Shown here in pieces: positions 1 to 6,557 of a stretch of 37,828 nt of DNA (positions within the stretch are counted from its first letter, which is position 1; every line of letters starts with the position of its first letter). The translations under genes and the position numbers were made by a program. The notes beneath the pieces are model-generated. The model was not told the DNA's origin, made no database searches, and saw nothing but the letters and a program-made list of their open reading frames with translations. The DNA is from a virus, in the IMG/VR virus record IMGVR_UViG_3300024346_000217, positions 1-37,828 of that record; one strand, given 5' to 3'.

Positions 1-1
1 A

Positions 2-838
2 ACAGAATCTAAGTCTGAAAGTAAAAGTGAGTCCAAATCAGAAAGTAAAAGTGAGGAAAAAAAGGAAGAGTCAAAATCAGAATCTAAGGAAGAAAAGAAA
101 GAAGAATCTAAATCAGAAGAAAAGAAAGAGGAAGAAAAAAAGGAGGAAAAAAAAGAAGAGAAGAAAAAAGAAAAGGCTGTTGCATCAAACCCTATGTTGT
201 TATCTTCTGATTTGTCCGTTATTGAATCACCAGATGGTAGATGGTTACAATCGGCAACAGTTGGAGTATCAAAATCTTCATTAATGGGTGATGAAAGCTA
301 TTCTGCCAACGCGGTAATCATGAGTGATCTAAAAACGTTTATTGTTAGTGGAGGATATACTAAAATGGATTTTTCTAGTGGTAAGTTAAAAGCAATACAT
401 TCATATTCGACAGCCTTTGCATATCTAAATGGTGTATACATGAATTTGATGGGGTATACATACATTAAGCCAACAACAAAATATGGCGTGTTTGGATATA
501 ACGTTGGTTTAATAAATTTACTTATTAAGAACTCTACAGGTGGTTATGATCATAATATGTCATCATCTGTTGTTGGATTTTGGACAAAGCCATATCAATA
601 CAATAAAAAATTAAGTATTTCACCACAGGTGTTTACTATGTTTGCACCATTATCTTGGAATAGTGTTACTGGTGGATCAACAGTAAACAGAAGTGTTGGG
701 TTTTTATTAGGTTCTTCTTTTGATTATAAAATAACAAAAAGATTTGGATTTACAATAAACTATAAATTAAGCGGTAATACATCAGCAGGATCACCATTTT
801 TAAGTAACTTTTTAATTGGGTCAAGGATGATTTTATAA
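2..838 (+). CDS. Partial CDS: Lys/Glu/Ser-rich linker plus beta-rich C-terminal domain
   Basis: The reading frame is open from base 2, so the start lies outside the window. The first roughly 58 residues are a low-complexity run of SKSE- and EEKK-type units, followed near residue 65 by a folded region of about 210 residues. That region has alternating hydrophobic/polar strands with many Gly, Tyr, Ser and Asn, and ends in a hydrophobic strand finishing with Leu. This pattern resembles a small outer-membrane beta-barrel or a beta-rich virion protein, but I recognise no family. An ATG at 194 exists, yet the frame runs unbroken through it, so the upstream part is very likely coding. The gene ends before a strong hairpin terminator. 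Confidence 0.7.
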   Translation, partial: TESKSESKSESKSESKSEEKKEESKSESKEEKKEESKSEEKKEEEKKEEKKEEKKKEKAVASNPMLLSSDLSVIESPDGRWLQSATVGVSKSSLMGDESYSANAVIMSDLKTFIVSGGYTKMDFSSGKLKAIHSYSTAFAYLNGVYMNLMGYTYIKPTTKYGVFGYNVGLINLLIKNSTGGYDHNMSSSVVGFWTKPYQYNKKLSISPQVFTMFAPLSWNSVTGGSTVNRSVGFLLGSSFDYKITKRFGFTINYKLSGNTSAGSPFLSNFLIGSRMIL

Positions 839-848
839 AATAAAAAAA

Positions 849-875
849 CCCTTGTAAAAACAAGGGCCTTTTTTT
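849..875. terminator. Bidirectional intrinsic terminator
   Basis: CCCTTGT (849-855), loop AAAA, ACAAGGG (860-866), then CC and seven T. Seven A precede the stem, so a U-tract forms on either strand. It lies between the + gene ending at 838 and the - gene ending at 926 and can serve both. Confidence 0.85.
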
Positions 876-925
876 GGCAAGAAATGACTAAACGCACTCT
901 CTATACGTTTATGATATAATATAAA

Positions 926-1279
926 TTATTTTTTATTTTTTGTCAAGCTTTTATACAAACTTATTATTTCAGAACATTTTTCATAATCTTCTATATCTTC
1001 AAAATATTGGATTACATGATCAATAAGAATATCGGGATCTTTTTTAGATAATTGAAATTCTGTTTTCCAGTCCATTATCTCACCTTTACTCAATAATAAA
1101 CTAGCATTAACAACAAATTTAATTTCTTTTTTTCTTGTTGTTATTAAATGTTTAAACGAATCAACAACACCACCATAAATTAATGGTTTGTTTTTATCTA
1201 AAAAATCTTCAAAAGATTTGTATTTTCCAGTTACATGAACATCCAGTGTTTCTGGTTCGTTGGCGTTAGTTGTTCTCAT
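926..1279 (-). CDS. Hypothetical protein downstream of RNA ligase
   Basis: This is a 117-residue, mostly helical, charged protein ending in a Lys/Asn-rich tail; no family recognised. I chose the ATG at 1279, which overlaps the end of the RNA ligase gene by 14 nt. An in-frame ATG at 1345 would add 22 residues but would give an 80-nt overlap with ligase coding sequence. The tight coupling suggests co-translation with the RNA ligase. The terminator at 849-875 closes this operon. Confidence 0.7.
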   Translation of the reverse strand: MRTTNANEPETLDVHVTGKYKSFEDFLDKNKPLIYGGVVDSFKHLITTRKKEIKFVVNASLLLSKGEIMDWKTEFQLSKKDPDILIDHVIQYFEDIEDYEKCSEIISLYKSLTKNKK

Positions 1280-2459
1280 TTTTAAATGGTTTTGAGTATG
1301 TTGGGTATAATAATTTCCAAATAGTTTGTTTAGGGTTTGTTCCATCTAACATGTTAAATAAAATGTTAGAGTGTCTATATTGTTTTGCTCTTAAAGCAAA
1401 GTCTTTTCTACTTAAATTTCGATTATTTAAATTTTCAAATATTTCTCTATAATCTTTTTCTATGTTTTCAAATCTTACTGTTAAATCGCGAGCGGTTTCT
1501 TTTACCCAATTATTAAATTCGTCGGGTACTTTTTCGAGCAGCTCATCAAATGGTTTATTGTCTTTCAAGTATTCCCAAATATCTCTATTTGATATATTTG
1601 TTAAAATGCGGTGAAGTCTAATATATTCTTCACCTTTTATTTTCATTCGAAAACCATTCTTAAATCGGATCACATACCCTTCTTTATCGTTACTGATTTC
1701 TTCTTTAAGTAAATCATATCCTTCTCCCCAAGTTTTATATAGGGTAACAACTTTAATGTTTAAATTTTTTATTAGATTTTTTAATCTAATATCTTCATTA
1801 TTATCGTTGTGTATATTAACCTCATCACCGGTTTTGGTGTGGATCATACCAAGTAAAATTAAATCTTCAAAATCATAGTTACAAACTATTCTGTTTTCTG
1901 GATAAATAATTTCAAATAAATAGGTATAATCTTTGGCCAACCTATTGTAATCATATTTTTCCAATAATTCTCTTCCTTTGATTGCTTGTGTTGATGTAAA
2001 TGAACCGCGTGTAGCCAATATCCACTCACCTTTTGTTTTTGGTGTTGGGTCATAATAAGTGTTATCAAAATCAGGTAAATTCTTTGGATCAAAGAATCTT
2101 TCCATTCCGGTTTCATAATTATTATTAAACCATATGTTATATCTTCTTTCATCAGTTAATTCTTCTTCATAATAAAAAAGAATACCTAATGAACCATCCA
2201 TTTTTTCATATACCTCAAAATTTTCATTTGGTAAATCCTCAGGTTTATGTTCCTCATAATTGAAAAATTTCTTGAATGGTCTTGCAACAATTTCACCTTT
2301 AGTGTTTGTAACTAACCCACGACATTGTATAGTAATATCATCCCATAGTCTCTCATATTGAACTATTGGAGAATAATTCCAAATAGTTAAATCAAGAGTC
2401 GGGTGAGTTTGTTTATGTAACAAACCATCTTTGTAATATTTTTCTAATGTGTTTAACAC
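1266..2459 (-). CDS. rnlA: T4 Rnl1-like RNA ligase
   Basis: ATP-dependent RNA ligase that joins 5'-phosphate to 3'-OH RNA ends through enzyme-AMP and RNA-AMP intermediates. Visible motifs are: nucleotidyl-transfer motif I E-K-M-D-G-S with the AMP-accepting Lys86; a T4 Rnl1-type CRG and ARPFKKFFN stretch before it (residues 46-67); motif IIIa LFEIIYPENRIV (181-192); motif IV EGYVIRF (260-266); motif V MKIKGEEY (272-279). The length of 397 residues is close to T4 Rnl1 (374). The start is GTG at 2459, with no in-frame ATG upstream before a stop. A short ORF from an ATG at 2526 runs in another frame across this start (see separate entry). It follows a polynucleotide kinase, giving the classic tRNA-repair pair. 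Function is confident; the exact N-terminus is not. Confidence 0.92.
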   Translation of the reverse strand: MLNTLEKYYKDGLLHKQTHPTLDLTIWNYSPIVQYERLWDDITIQCRGLVTNTKGEIVARPFKKFFNYEEHKPEDLPNENFEVYEKMDGSLGILFYYEEELTDERRYNIWFNNNYETGMERFFDPKNLPDFDNTYYDPTPKTKGEWILATRGSFTSTQAIKGRELLEKYDYNRLAKDYTYLFEIIYPENRIVCNYDFEDLILLGMIHTKTGDEVNIHNDNNEDIRLKNLIKNLNIKVVTLYKTWGEGYDLLKEEISNDKEGYVIRFKNGFRMKIKGEEYIRLHRILTNISNRDIWEYLKDNKPFDELLEKVPDEFNNWVKETARDLTVRFENIEKDYREIFENLNNRNLSRKDFALRAKQYRHSNILFNMLDGTNPKQTIWKLLYPTYSKPFKNENN

Positions 2460-2526
2460 AGTATTTGAAGAGGGGTTTTTTTGGTGGATTTACTGACTTG
2501 GTAAAAGATTCAATAAACTTACTCAT
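2413..2526 (-). other. Short out-of-frame ORF across the RNA ligase start
   Basis: An ATG at 2526 directly abuts the TAA of the kinase gene and opens a 37-codon ORF, MSKFIESFTKSVNPPKK and onward. At an A7 tract (2476-2482 as T on the + strand), moving to the +1 frame enters the RNA ligase frame upstream of its GTG. It may be a leader peptide, a programmed +1 shift, a true frameshift mutation, or a homopolymer sequencing error hiding the ligase's real N-terminus. Confidence 0.4.
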
Positions 2527-2949
2527 TTACAATTTGATTTGAAACCTATTTTCCATTTGCTTGAGTTTGTCTTCGGGGACATTATGTACGTTTTTACTAT
2601 CATGCCTGTTTTCAACAATTAAAGTGTGAATTCGATATTTGTATCTTTCTGCCATTTCAAAATACGGTTCCATTTCCCACTCTTCAGTAAAAGTATTAGC
2701 AATAACAATTTTTGAAAATTCTAGTTTCATTCTATCTGCACATATTTGTTGACAATTAATATGCGCCTCCTTAAGTTTACTACCATCAAAGTGGTAAACA
2801 CCCTTATCATCAGTAAAATAATTGTCTGCAGAAATAATATCTGGTTTAGTTCCCTGATTTGAATGAAGTATTACTTCAGCAAATGTCGTTTTACCGGCAC
2901 CTGGCAATCCTCTTAGTAATATTACATCGCCGATCCATTCTTTTTCCAT
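2527..2949 (-). CDS. Polynucleotide kinase-like P-loop kinase
   Basis: A 140-residue P-loop kinase of the 5'-polynucleotide kinase type (AAA_33/N4BP2-like). It has Walker A GLPGAGKTT (residues 14-22), then an IISADNYF stretch whose Asp42 matches the catalytic base position in T4 Pnkp, then a D-x-x-K-L-x-x-A-H segment typical of the N4BP2-like group. No C-terminal phosphatase domain is present, unlike T4 Pnkp (301 residues). It probably phosphorylates 5'-OH RNA ends so the adjacent ligase can seal them. It sits one base downstream of a small membrane protein gene and just upstream of the ligase. Confidence 0.85.
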   Translation of the reverse strand: MEKEWIGDVILLRGLPGAGKTTFAEVILHSNQGTKPDIISADNYFTDDKGVYHFDGSKLKEAHINCQQICADRMKLEFSKIVIANTFTEEWEMEPYFEMAERYKYRIHTLIVENRHDSKNVHNVPEDKLKQMENRFQIKL

Positions 2950-2950
2950 G

Positions 2951-3103
2951 CTACTTATCTTTATTAATAATTACTTCCAATTTCTTAATTCTAACGTCTA
3001 AAGACTTCATTTCGTCTCTATAATGGTTTACAATTGAGAGGACCATTAACAACATTAAAATGGTAACTATAAATAAAATAAAGGTATTAATTGTCTTGTT
3101 CAT
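2951..3103 (-). CDS. Small membrane protein, 50 residues
   Basis: ATG at 3103 gives MNKTINTFILFIVTILMLLM followed by a charged tail ending in TAG at 2951. Residues 7-25 form one strongly hydrophobic segment, and residues 28-48 look like a short amphipathic helix or coiled coil. The stop lies one base before the kinase ATG, so it fits the operon exactly and fills an otherwise empty 200-nt gap. Function unknown; a single-pass inner-membrane peptide is the simplest reading. Confidence 0.65.
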   Translation of the reverse strand: MNKTINTFILFIVTILMLLMVLSIVNHYRDEMKSLDVRIKKLEVIINKDK

Positions 3104-3151
3104 ATCAATTATTATTAACTAAAGATAGATAAAAAAAACGAAAAAAAAAAA

Positions 3152-3490
3152 TTACTTACTTTCCCAATAACTTTTTCTAATTTTTCCACCAAGTTCTGAG
3201 TCATTTGGTGTGTTTAAAATTGTAGAAACGGGCACCAATATTTGTTCCCTATTTGTACCAAGATTATAACATTTTTCACATAACTGGCCACATCCTTCAA
3301 TATACCCATATCTCATGTCAATATGTTCATAAAATTTATAAGGGGTTTCTTCGCCACATAAAACACATGTTTCAATTTTATCGGCTTTTTCTGTTTGTAA
3401 AACACAAGACAAATGATCTGTACCAACTAGGTAATCATAATCAATACTAGAGGTGTCTTTATTACAAATACTGCATACATATTTTTCCAT
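3152..3490 (-). CDS. Zinc-ribbon-like hypothetical protein
   Basis: 112 residues with two CxxC knuckles (Cys6/Cys9 and Cys42/Cys45), plus Cys29, Cys67, Cys71 and Cys74, a set able to bind one or two zinc ions. The C-terminal 40 residues lack cysteines. No family recognised; nucleic-acid or protein binding is a guess from the ribbon alone. It starts at ATG 3490 and probably heads the RNA-repair operon, 48 nt upstream of the small membrane protein gene. Confidence 0.7.
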   Translation of the reverse strand: MEKYVCSICNKDTSSIDYDYLVGTDHLSCVLQTEKADKIETCVLCGEETPYKFYEHIDMRYGYIEGCGQLCEKCYNLGTNREQILVPVSTILNTPNDSELGGKIRKSYWESK

Positions 3491-3554
3491 ATTAGTAGTT
3501 TATAAACTAAAAATAAGTAAAAAATATAAATTAAGGAATATTTTATTGTATTTT

Positions 3555-3582
3555 TAAAAGAAAAGGGCCGAATTAACGGCCC
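3555..3582 (-). terminator. Intrinsic terminator after the lipoprotein gene
   Basis: On the - strand GGGCCG (3582-3577), loop, CGGCCC (3570-3565), followed by TTTTCTTTT. The hairpin starts 5 nt after the lipoprotein stop. Confidence 0.8.
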
Positions 3583-3587
3583 ATTTA

Positions 3588-3770
3588 CTATTTTACCTCG
3601 GTAGAACTTGTAGTGTCTACGGCCGCTTTCGTAGAATCAACTGCAATTACAGCAGATGTGTCAGCTTGAGTACCGGTTGAATCTGTTGTTTCATTTGTGG
3701 TAGATCTTGAACCACATGCTGTTAGTGTAACTGCTACACCAATAGCAAAAATAAATATATATTTCTTCAT
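3588..3770 (-). CDS. Small lipoprotein
   Basis: 60 residues. It has an N-terminal MKKY, a hydrophobic core (residues 5-17) and the lipobox LTAC with Cys19, so it should be exported, lipidated and cut at the cysteine. The mature part is a flexible Thr/Ser/Asp/Ala-rich chain with no fold. The frame extends upstream to a TTG at 3851, but that part would be encoded by a terminator hairpin, so ATG 3770 is the start. Upstream and downstream terminators make it a stand-alone transcription unit. Phage lipoproteins often act in superinfection exclusion; nothing here proves that. Confidence 0.8.
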   Translation of the reverse strand: MKKYIFIFAIGVAVTLTACGSRSTTNETTDSTGTQADTSAVIAVDSTKAAVDTTSSTEVK

Positions 3771-3800
3771 ATAGGTTAAATATAAGGAAAAAAAATGATA

Positions 3801-3827
3801 AAAAAAAACCCCAACGAGAAGTTGGGG
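3801..3827 (-). terminator. Strong intrinsic terminator
   Basis: On the - strand CCCCAAC (3827-3821), loop TTCTC, GTTGGGG (3815-3809), then eight T. It lies 128 nt past the Clp stop and isolates the lipoprotein gene from it. Confidence 0.88.
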
Positions 3828-3908
3828 TTTAAGGTCTTTCGGCGGGTTCAACTCCGCTTACTTTTTGAAAAAAAACGAAAGGTAATCGACAAAGAGAACC
3901 TATAGACA
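3801..3908 (-). ncRNA. Candidate small RNA (or short-peptide) segment
   Basis: Downstream of the Clp gene, the - strand carries a TATTTATA motif (3916-3909), then about 80 nt able to pair as CTTTCG/CGAAAG around an inner GCGG/CCGC hairpin, then the strong terminator at 3801-3827. This is the layout of a small RNA gene, but a structured 3' UTR of the Clp mRNA is as likely. A 37-codon ORF (3829-3942) also crosses it. No known RNA family recognised. Confidence 0.25.
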
Positions 3909-3921
3909 TATAAATATATGT
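3906..3921. repeat. Inverted repeat around a TATTTATA motif
   Basis: ACATATA-AA-TATATGT is a 7-bp perfect inverted repeat 35 nt past the Clp stop. It contains TATTTATA on the - strand (3916-3909), the element seen before many late genes here. Confidence 0.4.
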
Positions 3922-3955
3922 GATTTTGGTAAAAAGCCACATATTTAGTTAAAAA

Positions 3956-5974
3956 TTATATAATCTTCGTTTTTATCAATAATTTTTCTTTAAATGTTAT
4001 TTTTATGGGTGTATTTTCTTTAATATTACCCTTTAAAATTTCATCACTGAGAAAATCTTCACAAAGAGATTGAATAATTCTTTTGATTGGTCTGGCTCCA
4101 TACTGTTCATCTTTGTTTCTTTTAGCAATTTCACTCATAACACTCGCATCGAAGGTAATAAAATATTTTTTCTCATTTAAACGATCTATTAAACGATCCA
4201 TTTCAAGTTTTATAATCTTCTTAATTGCTTCTTCACCTAATGGATTAAATAAAACTATATCATCAATTCTATTCAAGAACTCAGGATTGAATTGTTGCTT
4301 AAGCGATTTCTGTATAATTGTTTTTTTAACTTCATATTGTTGATTTTCACTACTACTAGTATTAAACCCAACACCACTACCAAATTCAGATACTTTTTTA
4401 GCACCAATATTAGATGTCATAATGATCAATGTATTTGTGAAGTTTACTTTCCTACCAAAGGCGTCAGTTAAATGACCTTCGTCCAGTATTTGTAATAATA
4501 AATTAAACACATCCTTGTGCGCCTTTTCTATCTCATCAAATAAAATAACAGAAAACGGATTATTCTTAATTTTTTCTGTTAATTGACCACCTTCTTCATA
4601 ACCAACATAACCTGGAGGCGACCCAATTAATCTAGATACCGTGTGTTTTTCCATATACTCACTCATATCAACACGGATAACATTATCTTCTGATCCAAAA
4701 ATTAATTTAGATAATGTTTTTGCTAGATATGTTTTACCAACACCGGTAGAACCAAGAAATATAAAAGAACCAATTGGTTTTTTACTATCTTTAATTCCAA
4801 CTCTGTTTCTTCTAATTGATTTAGATATTGTACTAATAGCTTCGTCTTGCCCAATAACCCTTTCTGATAATTTAACTTCTAAATTTATTAAATTAGAAAC
4901 CTCATTACTATCCATTTTCGAAATTGGAATACCAACCATGCTCGATACCATATCATAAACATCATCAACACTAACTGGTATCAACGAATCGTTTTGTTTA
5001 GCTAACCATTTAGCTTTTTCATCATCTAATTTTTTGATGACCTTTTTTTCTTCATCTCTTAGTTTTGCAGCTTCTTCATAAACTTGTTTTTTAACAACTT
5101 CATGCTTCTTTTCTTTAATTGTTTCTATTTCTTTTTTTAATTTCTCAATTATTTCAGGAGCCTTTGTTACAACACGTTTTTCTGAACCTAGCTCATCTAA
5201 AACATCAATAGCTTTATCTGGAAATTGTTTATCTGTCATAAACCTTCCTGATAATCTTACTATTGTTTCAACAACCTCATCACCATATGATACTTTATGA
5301 AATCCCTCATATGATTTTTTTAAGTTTTTTAAAATCTCAACCGTTTCATCTTCAGTTGGTTCTTTTAAAATAATTTTTTGAAATCTTCTTACTAATGCGC
5401 CGTCCTTTTCAATGTGTTTTTTAAATTCATCAAATGTTGTTGCACCAATACACTGCATTTCACCTCTTGCTAATGCTGGTTTTAAAATATTAGCGGCATC
5501 CATTGAGCCAGATGCATTTCCGGCACCAACCATTGTGTGTATTTCATCAATAAAAACAATAACATCAGGGTTCTCTTGTAGTTCATGTAAAATTGCTTTA
5601 ATTCTCTCTTCAAATTGGCCTCGATATTTTGTACCCGCGACCAATGAAGTTAAGTCAAGTGATAGTAATCTTTTATCAATTAGATTAGATGGGCAATCTC
5701 CCTTAGATATCATTAATGCTAATTTTTCAACTAATGCGGATTTACCAACACCAGCATCACCAACAATAATCACATTATTTTTTTTCTTTCTTGAAAGGAT
5801 TTGCGCAATTCTTTTAACTTCTTTATCCCTACCAACAACCGGATCAATTTTATCTTCTTCTGCTAACTTAATTAAGTCTCTAGAAAAATTGTCTAAGATT
5901 GGTGTGTTTGAATTAACTCTTTTGTTTTTAGGGTTAGTTCTGGGGTTTTCTTCATAACCAAATTCTACTGCCAT
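3956..5974 (-). CDS. ClpC-like double AAA+ unfoldase without N-domain
   Basis: 672-residue Hsp100 unfoldase. Module 1: Walker A GDAGVGKS (72-79), pore loop KYRGQFEER (116-124), Walker B VIVFIDEIH (138-146), RRF arginine-finger region (196-198). A short middle segment (about 275-325) holds a UVR-like motif. Module 2: Walker A GSTGVGKT (408-415), pore loop GYVGYEEGG (455-463), Walker B VILFDEIEKAH (476-486), sensor-2 GARPIKR (626-632). A VGF tripeptide (535-537) sits where ClpC carries its ClpP-docking loop. The usual Clp N-terminal repeat domain (about 150 residues) is absent; only 25 unstructured residues precede module 1, so substrate choice must differ from host ClpC. It likely feeds proteins to host ClpP or disaggregates proteins. 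Start ATG 5974. A Bacteroidota-type promoter precedes it, and it is divergent from Hsp20. Confidence 0.92.
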   Translation of the reverse strand: MAVEFGYEENPRTNPKNKRVNSNTPILDNFSRDLIKLAEEDKIDPVVGRDKEVKRIAQILSRKKKNNVIIVGDAGVGKSALVEKLALMISKGDCPSNLIDKRLLSLDLTSLVAGTKYRGQFEERIKAILHELQENPDVIVFIDEIHTMVGAGNASGSMDAANILKPALARGEMQCIGATTFDEFKKHIEKDGALVRRFQKIILKEPTEDETVEILKNLKKSYEGFHKVSYGDEVVETIVRLSGRFMTDKQFPDKAIDVLDELGSEKRVVTKAPEIIEKLKKEIETIKEKKHEVVKKQVYEEAAKLRDEEKKVIKKLDDEKAKWLAKQNDSLIPVSVDDVYDMVSSMVGIPISKMDSNEVSNLINLEVKLSERVIGQDEAISTISKSIRRNRVGIKDSKKPIGSFIFLGSTGVGKTYLAKTLSKLIFGSEDNVIRVDMSEYMEKHTVSRLIGSPPGYVGYEEGGQLTEKIKNNPFSVILFDEIEKAHKDVFNLLLQILDEGHLTDAFGRKVNFTNTLIIMTSNIGAKKVSEFGSGVGFNTSSSENQQYEVKKTIIQKSLKQQFNPEFLNRIDDIVLFNPLGEEAIKKIIKLEMDRLIDRLNEKKYFITFDASVMSEIAKRNKDEQYGARPIKRIIQSLCEDFLSDEILKGNIKENTPIKITFKEKLLIKTKII

Positions 5975-5996
5975 ATACTATCTTTTAAGTTTAACA

Positions 5997-6028
5997 CAAA
6001 CATACGTAAAAAAAGTTAAAAAAACAAA
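5997..6028 (-). promoter_or_regulatory. Bacteroidota-type promoter of the Clp gene
   Basis: Read on the - strand: TTTG (6028-6025), a 20-nt spacer, then TATGTTTG (6004-5997). This matches the -33 TTTG / -7 TANNTTTG consensus of Bacteroidota housekeeping sigma. The predicted start near 5991 gives a leader of about 15-20 nt to ATG 5974. Confidence 0.6.
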
Positions 6029-6037
6029 ATATGGTTC

Positions 6038-6094
6038 AGACAAAATGTCTAAAAAAATGTCTAACGAATGTCTAAATGTCAGCTTTAGACATTT
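6038..6094. repeat. ATGTCTA repeat cluster between Clp and Hsp20
   Basis: ATGTCTA occurs at 6045-6051, 6057-6063 and 6068-6074, a partial copy ATGTCAG at 6076-6082, and the reverse complement TAGACAT at 6086-6092. Nested inverted repeats are AGACA-AAA-TGTCT (6038-6050) and AAATGTC-N7-GACATTT (6074-6094). The spacing (12, 11, 8 nt) and central position suggest a regulator-binding array for the divergent pair. Confidence 0.55.
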
Positions 6095-6134
6095 GGTTCA
6101 CAATTTGTAAATTGTAAAAATAAAATAAAACTAT

Positions 6135-6503
6135 ATGATTACATTATTTAAAGATCCGTTCTTTGATGCGTTTGATAAAGTATTAGATGCGTCTCGCTAC
6201 AATGTTAGCCCACAAACTAATATTCACAAAACAGAAAGTGAATATAAAATCTCAATGTCAATACCTGGTTTAACTAAGGATGACTTAAAGATTACCATAA
6301 AAGAAGGTGTTTTAAAAATCTCTTTCGAAAAGGATGAGAAGAATGAAAGAACACATTTCATTGGTAATTTTATAAAATCTTATACAATACCTGATGATGT
6401 TAAAGAAAAAGACATTGTGGGTAATGTTGAGAATGGTGTGTTGGTATTAACACTGCCAATCGATAAAAAGAAGTCAATTGAGAGACTTATTTCTCTTAAT
6501 TAA
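6135..6503 (+). CDS. Small heat-shock protein, Hsp20/alpha-crystallin family
   Basis: 122 residues. The alpha-crystallin domain spans roughly residues 28-118, with the conserved SIPGLTKDDLKI segment, the EGVLKI strand and the late NGVLVLTLP stretch typical of the family. It is an ATP-independent holdase that keeps unfolding proteins soluble, and such genes recur in T4-like marine phages. The N-terminal arm is short and the C-terminal I-x-I-like tail is weak (RLISLN). It starts at ATG 6135, is divergent from the Clp-like gene and probably shares its control region; a terminator follows. Confidence 0.92.
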   Translation: MITLFKDPFFDAFDKVLDASRYNVSPQTNIHKTESEYKISMSIPGLTKDDLKITIKEGVLKISFEKDEKNERTHFIGNFIKSYTIPDDVKEKDIVGNVENGVLVLTLPIDKKKSIERLISLN

Positions 6504-6509
6504 ATGTAA

Positions 6510-6534
6510 CCCCGATAATATCGGGGTTTTCTTT
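6510..6534 (+). terminator. Intrinsic terminator after hsp20
   Basis: CCCCGA (6510-6515), loop TAATA, TCGGGG (6521-6526), tail TTTTCTTT. It sits 7 nt past the Hsp20 stop. Confidence 0.88.
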
Positions 6535-6536
6535 AC

Positions 6537-6544
6537 TATTTATA
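6537..6544 (+). promoter_or_regulatory. TATTTATA late-promoter-like element
   Basis: TATTTATA directly after the hsp20 terminator, with 13 nt to the ATG at 6558. Its position between a terminator and a gene start fits a promoter. Confidence 0.45.
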
Positions 6545-6557
6545 ATAAATAGAAATC

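Noticed and set aside
27-284. Lys/Arg-rich ORF at the left edge
   Set aside because: It is the out-of-frame reading of the Lys/Glu/Ser linker of the first CDS.
918-946. TTGACA-N17-TATATT on the - strand, a textbook sigma70 promoter
   Set aside because: TTGACA falls inside the Leu-Thr codons at the end of a gene, the direction is toward the antisense of the first CDS, and the likely host uses a TTTG/TANNTTTG promoter. Probably chance in AT-rich sequence.
3771-3851. Longer N-terminus for the lipoprotein
   Set aside because: It would start at TTG and be translated through a strong terminator hairpin, and it would bury the signal peptide.
3841-3857. GCGGGTTCAACTCCGC, resembling a tRNA or tmRNA T-arm
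   Set aside because: The T-stem does not pair with a 7-nt loop, no acceptor or anticodon arm fits around it, and there is no CCA end. Better read as part of a hairpin before the terminator.
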